A DNA stretch of 64,000 nt from Mycobacterium ahvazicum (GCF_900176255.2 NZ_FXEG02000002.1:1054001-1118000), one strand, 5' to 3'; counted from the stretch's first letter, positions 16,647 through 25,819 are shown. A program made the numbers and translations. Notes: generated from the letters alone by a model not told the origin.

Positions 16647-17762
16647 TCAGTGGTCGTGGATGATCACGCCGCGGATGTTGCGGCCGGCGAGCATGTCGTC
16701 GTACGCCTCATTGATGTCGTCGAGCTTGTACTCGGTGGTGACCGTTTCGTCGAGCAACAGCTTGCCGCTGCGATACAGGCTGATAAGCCGAGGAATATCG
16801 GCCCGCGGATTGGCTTCGCCGTACAGGCTGCCCAGAAGACGCTTCTGGAACAGCGTGAACAACGTCAGCGGCAGCGTCGGCGTCACGTCGGCCATCGACG
16901 CCAGGGCAGTGGCCACCACGGCCCCACCCTTGCGTACCGCGTTGAGCGCATCGTTGATCATCGCGCCTTCGAGAACGCCCGGCGTGAGGATAGCCGAGTC
17001 GGCCATGACCCCCCGCGTGAGTTCGCCGACTAGCCCGGTGGCCTCCTCCAGCGAGGTGCAAAAGTGCGTGGCGCCGAACTCAAAAGCCTTGTCGCGCTTG
17101 CCCGGCTCGATATCGACGACAACAATTTGCTCCGCGCCGGCCAGCCGCGCACCCTGAATGGCGCCGCTGCCGATGCCTCCGCAGCCAACCACCACGACGA
17201 CGTCGCCTGGACTGACGTTGGCGGTATTGACGGCCGAACCCCAGCCTGTGGTGACGCCGCAGCCCAGAAGGCACGCGCGCGAAAGCGGTACATCGTCGTC
17301 GATCTTGACCACCGAGGCTTCCGACAACACACCCCACTGTGCGAAACTGCCGACGCCGGAAAGGGCTCCGATGCCCCGCCCTCTGGCTCGGCGCCGGAAG
17401 GTGCCGTCGGCCTGGACTCCCGCCAGGATGGTCGCGCCGAAATCACAGAGGTTCTGCCGGCCCGTGGCGCACCAGCGGCAGCGACCGCACGCCGGCAGGA
17501 AAGAGGTGACCACATGGTCTCCCACCGCGATATCGCCCACTCCCGGGCCAACCTCTTGGACTACGCCCGCCCCCTCATGTCCGCCGATCAGTGGAAAACT
17601 CACCCCGAACATGTCGCCGGTGCGGATGTGATGGTCGGAGTGGCATAGACCGGTGGCCTCAAATTCAACGAGTAGCTCCCCTTCCCGCGGCGCATCGAGT
17701 TCGATCTCTTCCACCGACCACTTCTCGTTCAGGCCCCACAGAACTGCTCCCTTGGTCTTCAT
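16647..17762 (-). CDS. NDMA-type zinc-dependent alcohol dehydrogenase
   Basis: A 371-residue medium-chain dehydrogenase of the mycothiol/NDMA-dependent group common in mycobacteria. Catalytic zinc ligands are C40, H62/E63 (GHEGAG) and a later Cys (LGCGVTTGWG); the structural zinc has C92, C95, C98 and C106; the nucleotide motif is VVVGCGGIGSGAIQG. These enzymes oxidise alcohols to aldehydes with a tightly held NAD cofactor. The start ATG overlaps the ferredoxin stop by 4 bp (ATGA), so the two are translationally coupled. In the operon it probably oxidises the alcohol made by the P450. Confidence 0.9.
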   Translation of the reverse strand: MKTKGAVLWGLNEKWSVEEIELDAPREGELLVEFEATGLCHSDHHIRTGDMFGVSFPLIGGHEGAGVVQEVGPGVGDIAVGDHVVTSFLPACGRCRWCATGRQNLCDFGATILAGVQADGTFRRRARGRGIGALSGVGSFAQWGVLSEASVVKIDDDVPLSRACLLGCGVTTGWGSAVNTANVSPGDVVVVVGCGGIGSGAIQGARLAGAEQIVVVDIEPGKRDKAFEFGATHFCTSLEEATGLVGELTRGVMADSAILTPGVLEGAMINDALNAVRKGGAVVATALASMADVTPTLPLTLFTLFQKRLLGSLYGEANPRADIPRLISLYRSGKLLLDETVTTEYKLDDINEAYDDMLAGRNIRGVIIHDH

Positions 17763-17959
17763 GGCGACTCCTTGACGATATGAATGGCACGTTCGGGGCA
17801 GTTCGCAATTGCGTTGTGCGCCCGGTCTTCTATTCCTGGGGGGATATTCTCCACGACGACGAAGGCAATCCCGTCGTCGTCGATGTCGAACAGATCGGGA
17901 TACGTTGCGTAACAACGGCTGTGGCCCTGGCACATTTCTGCGTCGACACGAAGCTTCAA
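17759..17959 (-). CDS. 3Fe-4S ferredoxin (P450-type, His-containing cluster motif)
   Basis: A 66-residue ferredoxin. The cluster motif is C10-x2-H13-x2-C16...C54-P: a histidine replaces the second cysteine, as is common in mycobacterial ferredoxins that sit beside P450 genes. It should pass single electrons to a cytochrome P450, here most simply the P450 at 21.55 kb in the same regulon. It starts 3 bp after the double CoA-transferase stop and overlaps the alcohol dehydrogenase by 4 bp. No ferredoxin reductase is in the window. Confidence 0.92.
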   Translation of the reverse strand: MKLRVDAEMCQGHSRCYATYPDLFDIDDDGIAFVVVENIPPGIEDRAHNAIANCPERAIHIVKESP

Positions 17960-17962
17960 TGT

Positions 17963-20311
17963 TCAGTCCAATCCGCCGAGTCTGGTCCCGATAACGCCTT
18001 GCTCAGTCAGCGCTGCAATAGCTGCGGCGTCGAGGCCGAGGAGGTCGCCGAGGATGTCGGCATTGTGCTGCCCCAGCGTCGGTGCCGATGACCGATACCA
18101 CTTATCCACGCCGCGGTACTTGAAGGGAAGCGCCGGCACGCGATGCCTTCCCACGACGGGATGGTCGAGGCTTTCGAAAAAGCCACGGGCGGCAAGTTGA
18201 GGGTGCATCGAACCGACCCTGGCATCTGCCAAATCCGCAGCCGGAACACCAAATCCAACGAGTAGCTCCGCCGCGGTTGAGGAATCGCGACCGCCGGCCC
18301 ATTGCTCGAGATGCTTGTCGAGCACATCATGTGCCCGCACCCGCCCTTCGTGCGTGTCCAACGAGGGGTCATTCGCCCAATCCGGTTCACCCAGAGCGGA
18401 TTTCAGTAGCCGCCACTGTTCGTCGGTCGCGACCGAAATCGCCAGCCACCGTTCGGTCCCCGCGCATTGATAAAGCCCTTGAGGGGCGGCGTCGCGGCTG
18501 CGATTGCCCATTCGCGATATCAGGTTTCCGTAGGCGGAAAATTCGACGACCTGTTCGGCGGCGGCGTTGAGCGCGGACTCGACCATCGATACTTCGATGA
18601 GGGATCCGTGGCCGGTTTCGTCGCGGCGCCGGAGTCCTGCGAGCATGGCGAATGCGGAGTGCATTCCTGCCAGTGGGTCACACGGGCCGCGCGGGATCCG
18701 CGGCTGGTCGTACTCGTGGCCGGTCACCCACGCCATTCCGGTCATCTGTTCCATCGTTTGCGCGAAACCCACGTTGTTGCGCCATGGCCCGTCGAGCCCG
18801 AACGCAGGCATGCGGACCATCACTATTCGGGGATTCTGCTCACTGACTACCTCCCAGGTGATACCGAAATTGTCGAAGACGCGAGGCGAGAAGTTCTCGA
18901 CCAGGACGTCCGAGCGTTTGACGAGTTCGAACAGCAGTTGCCGCCCTCGGGGGCAGGACAGGTCGAGGGTGAGCCCTTGCTTATTGGTGTTGGTCGCGAG
19001 GTACATCCCCGACCGCTCCCACCACTGAGACTGATCGGCGAAGGCTGCGGCCGCCATCCGTGCGCCGTCAGGGTGATCTGTCGACTCCAGATGGATGACC
19101 TCAGCTCCCAGTGCGGCGAGAATATGGGTGGAGGAGGGGCCGGCCCACCATGCTGTCGCGTCGAGAATTCGTACGCCTTCCAGCGGAAGTTGCGGTACCG
19201 GGTCGGCAGCGCTCGCAATCCTGCTGTGGGCGGGCGCTTTTGTCATTTCGCCGAGCAAAGGAGCAACGTCGGTTGGGGCGGGACGCCGGCCATTGATCCG
19301 ATAGGGAGCCAACGGGTGGCAAAAGCTGCCGTCGGCATACGTACCCCACACGCCGCGCGCCGCGAACTGAGGATGGTTCAACACCGTCTGGCCATTGTTG
19401 ACCGGCGAGACGGGGATCCGCAGATCGGAGGCCATCGCCACGATCTCGTCCGTGGAACGGGCCATTGTCCATTCCCGCACGATCTGATCCCACTCCTCCC
19501 GGCGTTCCCACCGAGTCGTGGCGACGGCCCAGGCTGGGTCGTCGTCGAGCAGGTCCAGTCGCCCGATCATCGCGAGGAACGACTCAAATTGCTGGCGGGT
19601 ATTGGTGTTGAAGCCCACCCATCCGTCCGCGCTCGGTTCGATCGAAGGTATTTCAACTTGGCGGGCAGGCACGTTCAGCGGGGGACGGCCGGCCAGCTCG
19701 TGGTACAGGTCGGCGAATCCGCCAGCGCTGAGGTGGCAAACCTCCAACAACGAGCAGTCGATGATTTCGCCTGGCCCGCCGAGTTGGGCCCGACGCAACG
19801 CGCCAAGCGCCCCGACCGCGGCATAACTGGCCATGACCCATTCGAAGACGCGACCACCCGCTTGAAGGGGTGGTTGGTCCGGACGACCTCGCAATGCCAG
19901 CGTTCCGCTCTCGGCCTGGATCGTGAATTCCGTTGCGGGCCTGTCCCGGTACGGTCCGGTCAATCCGTACGCAGACAACGCCACGATCACCAGATGTGGT
20001 GCGCGCCGTAGCAGGGCCTCGCGGTCGAGTGCCCCAGGGCCAAGAGAATCGACAAACACATCGGCGGAAACGATCAGGTCCTCCACGTCCGGCAGTGCAG
20101 TGCCGACAACTGAACGCTTACCGGCGTTCAAGAATCTGAACAACGCGTCGGTGCGCCTTGGATCGCCAAACGTTCTGTGGCGGAACGGATCCCCGTCTGG
20201 GGCTTCTATTTTGATGACCTCCGCTCCGAGGTCGGCGAACATCTTGGTGCAGTACGGGCCGGCAATTTCGGTCGCCCACTCCACAACCCGCACGCCGCGC
20301 AGAGGATTCAT
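17963..20311 (-). CDS. double-domain type III CoA-transferase (CaiB/BaiF fold twice)
   Basis: A 782-residue protein with two tandem CaiB/BaiF domains: domain 1 from residue 1 (LRGVRVVEWATEIAGPYCT...LGAEVIKIE) and domain 2 from about residue 374 (LEGVRILDATAWWAGPSSTH...LGAEVIHLE). Single-domain members are about 390 residues, so this is a full tandem fusion. The equivalent active-site segments read IIDCSLLEVCH and LIEVSMVESAL. Type III enzymes move CoA between carboxylic acids; here it would activate the acid made by P450, alcohol dehydrogenase and aldehyde dehydrogenase. It is the first gene of the O1-controlled operon. Confidence 0.9.
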   Translation of the reverse strand: MNPLRGVRVVEWATEIAGPYCTKMFADLGAEVIKIEAPDGDPFRHRTFGDPRRTDALFRFLNAGKRSVVGTALPDVEDLIVSADVFVDSLGPGALDREALLRRAPHLVIVALSAYGLTGPYRDRPATEFTIQAESGTLALRGRPDQPPLQAGGRVFEWVMASYAAVGALGALRRAQLGGPGEIIDCSLLEVCHLSAGGFADLYHELAGRPPLNVPARQVEIPSIEPSADGWVGFNTNTRQQFESFLAMIGRLDLLDDDPAWAVATTRWERREEWDQIVREWTMARSTDEIVAMASDLRIPVSPVNNGQTVLNHPQFAARGVWGTYADGSFCHPLAPYRINGRRPAPTDVAPLLGEMTKAPAHSRIASAADPVPQLPLEGVRILDATAWWAGPSSTHILAALGAEVIHLESTDHPDGARMAAAAFADQSQWWERSGMYLATNTNKQGLTLDLSCPRGRQLLFELVKRSDVLVENFSPRVFDNFGITWEVVSEQNPRIVMVRMPAFGLDGPWRNNVGFAQTMEQMTGMAWVTGHEYDQPRIPRGPCDPLAGMHSAFAMLAGLRRRDETGHGSLIEVSMVESALNAAAEQVVEFSAYGNLISRMGNRSRDAAPQGLYQCAGTERWLAISVATDEQWRLLKSALGEPDWANDPSLDTHEGRVRAHDVLDKHLEQWAGGRDSSTAAELLVGFGVPAADLADARVGSMHPQLAARGFFESLDHPVVGRHRVPALPFKYRGVDKWYRSSAPTLGQHNADILGDLLGLDAAAIAALTEQGVIGTRLGGLD

Positions 20312-20448
20312 CGACTCGTTGTTTCCCGCGTCAATGTTGTTTGAAGTGCATTACCCGCACCGAGGAGCGCACACGCCATTTCTGTCCTCACGCTCGTGCC
20401 GACCGAGCGGCCGCTCTGCTCCGCACCGCTGCGGCCTGGCTGGCAACG

Positions 20449-20493
20449 ACGCTAGTGACGGGAAAGCGGGGGTGTCAAGTGCGACTCGATAAC
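20449..20493 (-). promoter_or_regulatory. operator/promoter O1 of the double CoA-transferase operon
   Basis: On the minus strand bases 20493 to 20473 read GTTATCGAGT-CGC-ACTTGACA: an inverted repeat TCGAGT-N3-ACTTGA (one mismatch) that ends in a -35 box TTGACA. The -10 box TAGCGT (20454-20449) follows after 18 bp. Transcription would start near 20442, about 130 bp before the gene. The same element occurs at O2 and O3. Confidence 0.75.
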
Positions 20494-20520
20494 AGTGATG
20501 TGGGTTGCGTTCGCGGATCT

Positions 20521-21210
20521 CTAGTCGGCCGCGCGCACTTTGGTGGCCGGCCGGGCCCGCCCGGGTCGCTTGGCGGGCGGCGTCCTAGTCGATGTGGTTA
20601 CCCCTTTGGCGAAGATCTTCGAACCCAGTTCGATTTGCGCCCGGATATCTGCCTCGTCCGTACCAAACCAGCGCGGTCCCAAGCTTGTTGTGAAGATGAT
20701 GAAGTTGGCCAGCAGCTCGGACAACAGGTCGGCGTCGACGTCGGTCCTGATTTGCCCGGCGGCTTGATAGTGGCGAACGCCCTCGGCGATGACGGCCGTA
20801 CGGCGCGCGTGATTTGGTTGCAGCACGCGCACCGAGAAGTCGGGGTCTGACAACGCCCGACTGGAAATGTCCCAGCCCGGAACACCGCTGTTGCGGTCAT
20901 CGATCCTCAGCCTGGCGAAGAAAAGCTGCTCGATATAGTCCTCGAAGCGTGCTGGTAGGGCCGCCACGACTTGCTCTTCGGCCTCACCGACGAGGTCCGC
21001 GATCTGTCGAGCAACAACTTGCTCAAAAATGCCTCGCTTGTCCCCGAAGTAGTGGAACAGCATCGCCTCCGAGCAGTCGGCGCGACGGGCGATCTCCTTT
21101 GTCGCCGCGGCCGCGTACCCCGCTTCGGCAAAGACCTCCGCAGCAGCTTCAAGGAGGGATCGTTGCTTGCCGTCCTTGTCGCGAACTCGCCGCCGCGCAC
21201 CCGTAGTCAT
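20521..21210 (-). CDS. TetR-family transcriptional regulator
   Basis: A 229-residue TetR repressor. The N-terminal helix-turn-helix (about residues 15-60) includes AAAEVFAEAGYAAAATKEIA and CSEAMLFHYFGDKRGIFEQ; the rest is the ligand-binding domain, ending in a basic Pro/Arg/Lys tail. The start is ATG 21210, where the family alignment begins. It lies between the units that share the 21-bp operator, so it is the obvious candidate for their repressor, with a pathway substrate or CoA ester as inducer. That link is inferred from position and promoter architecture. Confidence 0.9.
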   Translation of the reverse strand: MTTGARRRVRDKDGKQRSLLEAAAEVFAEAGYAAAATKEIARRADCSEAMLFHYFGDKRGIFEQVVARQIADLVGEAEEQVVAALPARFEDYIEQLFFARLRIDDRNSGVPGWDISSRALSDPDFSVRVLQPNHARRTAVIAEGVRHYQAAGQIRTDVDADLLSELLANFIIFTTSLGPRWFGTDEADIRAQIELGSKIFAKGVTTSTRTPPAKRPGRARPATKVRAAD

Positions 21211-21552
21211 CACACATAGCTTAGCGAGCACGCGTGTTCTGAGCGGAAGCACGCAAGCGTGCCGAACCACTTCGTTTTGTCTGCCCGCCAAGCGGCGCGC
21301 GGGCAGTCAAGCACACGGCCAGTTATCGAGTGCGACTTGACTCCGCGCTGGCGACGACTTACTGTGCTGCCAAAGCAAATTTCGGCGTGTGCGAGAAATC
21401 CGAGGGCCGGTGCAGATGGCACGTGGACAGTGGCACGAGTGTGGTGTGGCTGGAATGGGGACGGCTCCTCGTTCGCGCCGGTCCGTCTGGGCTGACCGCC
21501 TGCCTTGTCCTGATCTCGGCCTGCTCGCGAGCGGGCGTGGAAAGGATTACCC
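21211..21552. other. 342-bp intergenic region between TetR and P450
   Basis: No credible gene here. It contains a 14-bp perfect palindrome GCACGCAAGCGTGC (21249-21262), an 8-bp palindrome CACGCGTG (21229-21236) close to the tetR start, and the P450 promoter/operator O2. The P450 leader downstream of O2 is about 180 bases. Confidence 0.6.
21322..21365 (+). promoter_or_regulatory. operator/promoter O2 of the P450 gene
   Basis: Bases 21322-21342 read GTTATCGAGT-GCG-ACTTGACT. The last six bases form a -35 box (TTGACT, 21337-21342); TACTGT at 21360-21365 is a -10 box 17 bp downstream. A further AGTCAAG at 21305-21311 makes a wider dyad with CTTGACT. It matches O1 and O3 in sequence and geometry. 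Confidence 0.75.
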
Positions 21553-22779
21553 ATGGTGAGCAAGTCGCCGGAAGAACACGCCCTGAACCTCGATCTTCGC
21601 CACGACGATTTCAACGACCAAGAATTCCTCTACCAGGTCTACTCGGTGATGCGGGAGAACGGACCGTTCAGCCACCAGGACGTCCCTTTCTTGGGTCCCA
21701 CGCCCGGGGGTGCGTGGGTGGCCACCCGCTACGACGACTGTTACGAGATCTTGCGCGATTGGCGCAGCTTCTCCAGCAAACCCGTTGGGCTGGAAGGTAA
21801 CCCGATGTCGTTTGGCGACATCGTCATCACCCTGGATCCACCGCGGCAGCAGCAACTGCGCAAAGTTCTCAACCCGTATTTTTCGCCGGGCCGGATGAAA
21901 GACCTGGAGCCCCAGGTGCGCGCGGTCACCGATGGGCTGATCGACAACTTCATCGAATCGGGGCGTGGTGATCTCGCCGATGTCGCATGGCAGCAACCCG
22001 GGATCGTGTTCTTCCGGCATCTCCTGGGTATGCCCGTGGAGGACGTGCCGCTCTACATCGAGACGGCTGACCTCGCGATAAATGGTGAGAGCGAAGAGGT
22101 CCGAAACGGTTCGATGACCAAGCTCTACCTGCGCGTCCGCGAGGAGATCGACAGGCGTCGTGGTGAACCGCCGCGGGACGACCTGATCGATGTCTTGCTC
22201 GCCGCCGAAATCGACGGCGAGAAGTTGAGCTTCGACGACGTCGTCGCTAACGTAATGCTGCTGGTTCAGGCCGGGCTCGAAACAACCTCTAGTGCAATGT
22301 CATTCGCTTTCTTCTACTTGGGTACCCATGCGTCCGAGCGTGACCGACTCGTCGGCGATGCCCAGCTGATGCCCACGGCGATAGAGGAATTCATCCGTTT
22401 CGCTGGTTCGGTCCACGGACTGCACCGCTCAGTCGCCGAAGATGTTGAATTAAGTGGCCATAAGTTCTGTCCCGGTGAGACAGTCGTCGTGAACTATGCG
22501 GCCGCCAACCGCGACGCTCGCGAGTTTGACGAGCCGAACAAGTGCCTTCTCGACCGACAGGCGAACCGTCACCTCGGGTTTGGCGCCGGTGTCCATCGCT
22601 GCCTAGGCTCGAATCTCGCCCGACTCGAGTTCCGGGTGGGCGTCGAACAGACCCTGAATCGCGTACCCGACTACGTCATTCCCCGTGGGGCGAAAGTCGA
22701 CTTTCACGGGAATTCGGTCACGCGAGGCTACCGCGCCCTACCCGTCGTGTTCACGCCGGGTGCCCGCGTCGCCGAGTGA
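21553..22779 (+). CDS. cytochrome P450
   Basis: A 408-residue soluble bacterial P450. The heme-binding loop FGAGVHRCLG gives the axial Cys350; the oxygen-binding I-helix is AGLETTSS (240-247); the ExxR motif is E279-F-I-R282; the C-helix motif region DPPRQQQLRKV is intact. It should hydroxylate or epoxidise a hydrophobic substrate using electrons from the 3Fe-4S ferredoxin encoded at 17.8 kb. The gene stands alone behind promoter O2. The CYP family cannot be assigned without alignment. Confidence 0.95.
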   Translation: MVSKSPEEHALNLDLRHDDFNDQEFLYQVYSVMRENGPFSHQDVPFLGPTPGGAWVATRYDDCYEILRDWRSFSSKPVGLEGNPMSFGDIVITLDPPRQQQLRKVLNPYFSPGRMKDLEPQVRAVTDGLIDNFIESGRGDLADVAWQQPGIVFFRHLLGMPVEDVPLYIETADLAINGESEEVRNGSMTKLYLRVREEIDRRRGEPPRDDLIDVLLAAEIDGEKLSFDDVVANVMLLVQAGLETTSSAMSFAFFYLGTHASERDRLVGDAQLMPTAIEEFIRFAGSVHGLHRSVAEDVELSGHKFCPGETVVVNYAAANRDAREFDEPNKCLLDRQANRHLGFGAGVHRCLGSNLARLEFRVGVEQTLNRVPDYVIPRGAKVDFHGNSVTRGYRALPVVFTPGARVAE

Positions 22780-22847
22780 GGACGGCGCAAGAGCGTCAAT
22801 ATTGCTGCGTACCAACGTAATAGCACATCGCGTTGTATGGTTGCGCC

Positions 22848-22892
22848 CTTATCAAGTACCACTTGACAATGGCCCGGAGCCCCTCCTAGCAT
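22848..22892 (+). promoter_or_regulatory. operator/promoter O3 of the amidohydrolase operon
   Basis: Bases 22848-22868 read CTTATCAAGT-ACC-ACTTGACA, a perfect inverted repeat TCAAGT-N3-ACTTGA ending in a consensus -35 box TTGACA (22863-22868). TAGCAT at 22887-22892 is a -10 box after 18 bp. Transcription would start near 22899, 100 bp before the GTG start. It is the most symmetrical of the three sites. Confidence 0.8.
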
Positions 22893-22999
22893 CAAATCAG
22901 CCGGTGATCGGCACCCGTCCCGCGCGAACGCTATGGCTGCACCCTTAGCTCGTCGGCCGCGCCCGACACGAACCGGTCCTCAAATCAAGGAGGAACCCC

Positions 23000-24205
23000 G
23001 TGGACAAGCAAGATCTTCAATGGATGATCTCTGTCGATGACCACATCATCGAGCCGCCAAACCTATGGGTTGACCGCGCGTCGGCCGCCGATCGTGATCG
23101 AGTGCCACACGTCGAGCGTATCGACGGCGTCGATACGTGGATCTACGACCAAGCGCGCGCGTCGGTGTTGGGCATCTTGGTCGCGGCTCACCAAAAGCCT
23201 GCCGAATATTCCCCGCTGCCAGTGAATTACGACGAGATGCCACGCGCATACTTCGATCCGGTGGCCCGCATCCCCGACATGGACGAGGATCATGTGATTG
23301 CGGGATTGAATTTTCCGTTCTTCCCGCGGTTCTGTGGTCAGATGTTCGCCCACCTCGGTGATCGCGACCTCGGACTCAAGTGCGTGCGGGCGTACAACGA
23401 CTTCGTCATCGACGAGTGGTGCGCCGCGGCGCCCGGTCGCTACATCCCGATGGTCATCATTCCGTTGTGGGATACCCAACTGGCAGTCCAGGAGACGCTG
23501 CGATGCGCTGACAAGGGCGCCAAAGCCATTGCCTTCTCAGAGAATTTGCATCCGTTGGGGTTTCCGTCTATCCATTCGGGAACGTGGGATGATTTCTTCG
23601 CAGTGGTGAACGAGACGAAGATGCCGCTGTGCACGCACATCGGATCGTCGTCGGTCAGTCCGACCACGTCGCCCGACGCGCCGTTTGGGGTTCAGGCCGT
23701 CAACATCAACCTCAATCTGGCGAACTCGACCACGGATTGGCTGTTCTCGGGCAAGCTGCAGAAGTTCCCTGACCTGAAGATTGTGCTGGCCGAGGGCGGC
23801 ATCGGCTGGATCCCTTACCTCATTGAGCGTGCAGAACACGTCGCCGCCGACTACCAATACCTGCGCGCCAACAACTGGTCGGTTGATCCGGCCACGATGC
23901 GCTTGACCCCGGTCCCGACGGACCCCGAGATTTTCCCGGAGTCACCGCGTCAACTCTTCCGCGACCACATGTACGGCTGCTTCATCGAGGACGACTTCGG
24001 GGCGGCGAATCTCGACTCCATCGGGATCGACAACGTGATGATCGAGACGGATTATCCGCACACCGACAGCCTCTGGCCCAACTCCCTGCGGGCCGCGCAC
24101 AAGGCGCTTGACGGCCGGTCCGACCTCGACAAGTACAAAGTCCTGCAGGGTAATGCCCGCCGCGTCTTCGATTTCGAGCCCGCCCCGTATCCGACGCTGA
24201 CGTAG
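23000..24205 (+). CDS. amidohydrolase_2 family (ACMSD-like metal-dependent hydrolase/decarboxylase)
   Basis: A 401-residue TIM-barrel enzyme. The metal motif near the N-terminus is VDDHIIEPP (the D-x-H variant typical of mycobacterial members), followed by THIGSSS with the barrel His and ETDYPHTDSLWP with the C-terminal metal Asp. Relatives decarboxylate or hydrolyse cyclic acids. The start is GTG 23000 with AAGGAGGA ending five bases upstream, one of the best ribosome sites in the window. It is the first gene of the O3-controlled operon; the aldehyde dehydrogenase starts 20 bp later. It might open a ring or decarboxylate an intermediate. Confidence 0.88.
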   Translation: MDKQDLQWMISVDDHIIEPPNLWVDRASAADRDRVPHVERIDGVDTWIYDQARASVLGILVAAHQKPAEYSPLPVNYDEMPRAYFDPVARIPDMDEDHVIAGLNFPFFPRFCGQMFAHLGDRDLGLKCVRAYNDFVIDEWCAAAPGRYIPMVIIPLWDTQLAVQETLRCADKGAKAIAFSENLHPLGFPSIHSGTWDDFFAVVNETKMPLCTHIGSSSVSPTTSPDAPFGVQAVNINLNLANSTTDWLFSGKLQKFPDLKIVLAEGGIGWIPYLIERAEHVAADYQYLRANNWSVDPATMRLTPVPTDPEIFPESPRQLFRDHMYGCFIEDDFGAANLDSIGIDNVMIETDYPHTDSLWPNSLRAAHKALDGRSDLDKYKVLQGNARRVFDFEPAPYPTLT

Positions 24206-24225
24206 CCGGCGGCCGACGGAGTCGC

Positions 24226-25752
24226 ATGATGCGTGAATACCAGAGCTACATCGACGGCCAGTGGTCGAGCGAAAACGCGGTCGGCACCATCGATGTCATC
24301 GATCCGGCCACCGAGGAGCTGATCGGGCGAGTCGTCGACGGTGGGCCAAAGCAGGCGGCCATGGCGATCGAGGCCGCCAGGCGTGCCTTCGACGAGGGGC
24401 CGTGGCCGTGGATGTCCGTTCGGGAACGGGCAAAGGTCATCAAGCGGTTCGCTGAAATACTCGATGAGCGCCAGGCGGAACTTCGAGAGCTTATCGTCGC
24501 GGAAATCGGCTCGACCGGCTTCATCACCGACCTGGTTCAGGTTGGGGGTGCCATCGAGGCCGCCCATTACTATGGCGAGTTCGTCGAACACGATGTGACA
24601 TGGGTGGAGACACCGGGCGGGCCAATAGTGTCGCCGACTGGCCTGGGCGGCGTGACGGTGGTCCGCGAACCGGTCGGGGTGGTCGGGGTCATCACGCCGT
24701 TCAACTTCCCTTTCTCGATAAACATTCAAAAGTGCCTGGCCGCCTTGGCCGTTGGCTGCACCGTGGTGCTCAAGCCGCACCCGTGGACCCCGATGAACGC
24801 CTTGGAGCTGGCCAAGGTCGGTGAGGAAGCGGGCCTGCCGCCCGGCGTGTTCAACGTCGTCGTGGGCGGTGCGGGTGTCGGCGAGGAGCTGTGTACCCAC
24901 CCCGGCGTCGACATGATCGGCTTCACCGGTTCGACGGCGACCGGCCAGCGTATCCGCGAAGTGTCGGCGGCGACGATGAAACGCGCACAGCTGGAATTGG
25001 GCGGCAAGAGTGCACATATCGTCCTTGACGATGTCAACGAAAGTGACGTTGCGGGAATAGGATTCGGACAGGTGCTGATGCACGCCGGACAAGCCTGCAC
25101 CGTCACGTCGCGACTTCTGTTGCCCGAGCACCTGCTCGACGCGTATGTCGAGGGACTCAAAGCCATGGCTCCACTGATCACGGTTGGGGACCCGCGTGAT
25201 CCCGCCACCGTTGTCGGTCCGCTGATCAGGGATGAGCAACGTCAACGCGTCGAAAGCTTTGTCGAGTCCGGGCGACAGGAAGGCGCGCGGCTAGTGGTCG
25301 GCGGCAAACGTCCCGAGCATCTCGAACGCGGCTTCTACTACGAACCAACGGTATTCGTCGCCTGCCGCAGCGACATGCGCCTGTGCCAGGACGAGGTGTT
25401 CGGGCCCGTGCTGGCGGTAATTACCTATCGCTCCGAAGACGAAGCCATCCGCATCGCGAACGACTCCGTCTATGGTCTGGCGGGACTGGTGATGACTCGC
25501 AACGCCGCAAAGGGTTTCAACGTCGCGAGGCGGGTTAGAACAGGCACCATCATGGTGCAGACCGTCGCACCCGGTGTTGATCTGGGAACCAATCCGGGTG
25601 GCGGACAGGGACCCGGCTGGTCGCTACCGGCGCGCGGCATGTTCAACGGAGGCGGCCCGTTCGGCGGCTTCAAGCAAAGCGGACTCGGCCGCGAGCAAGG
25701 GCGCTGGGGCTTCGAGGAATACACCGAGCTGAAATCAATCACCATGATGTAG
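24226..25752 (+). CDS. NAD(P)-dependent aldehyde dehydrogenase
   Basis: A 508-residue ALDH-superfamily enzyme with all catalytic residues: N160 in TPFNFPFS, E257 in ELGGKS, C291 in GQACT, and the NAD-binding FTGSTATGQRI. It oxidises an aldehyde to the acid. It lies 20 bp after the amidohydrolase, with a tandem ATG-ATG start at 24226/24229. In this cluster it would continue the alcohol dehydrogenase reaction and supply the acid for the CoA-transferases. Residues 445-470 (GGGQGPGWSLPARGMFNGGG) form a glycine-rich insertion. Confidence 0.93.
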   Translation: MMREYQSYIDGQWSSENAVGTIDVIDPATEELIGRVVDGGPKQAAMAIEAARRAFDEGPWPWMSVRERAKVIKRFAEILDERQAELRELIVAEIGSTGFITDLVQVGGAIEAAHYYGEFVEHDVTWVETPGGPIVSPTGLGGVTVVREPVGVVGVITPFNFPFSINIQKCLAALAVGCTVVLKPHPWTPMNALELAKVGEEAGLPPGVFNVVVGGAGVGEELCTHPGVDMIGFTGSTATGQRIREVSAATMKRAQLELGGKSAHIVLDDVNESDVAGIGFGQVLMHAGQACTVTSRLLLPEHLLDAYVEGLKAMAPLITVGDPRDPATVVGPLIRDEQRQRVESFVESGRQEGARLVVGGKRPEHLERGFYYEPTVFVACRSDMRLCQDEVFGPVLAVITYRSEDEAIRIANDSVYGLAGLVMTRNAAKGFNVARRVRTGTIMVQTVAPGVDLGTNPGGGQGPGWSLPARGMFNGGGPFGGFKQSGLGREQGRWGFEEYTELKSITMM

Positions 25753-25819
25753 TCGCATTTCGCTTCGAGGACGCGACGTGCCCGGTTGCGCCCGGTGTTC
25801 GGGTTGGAAAGGTCGCATT

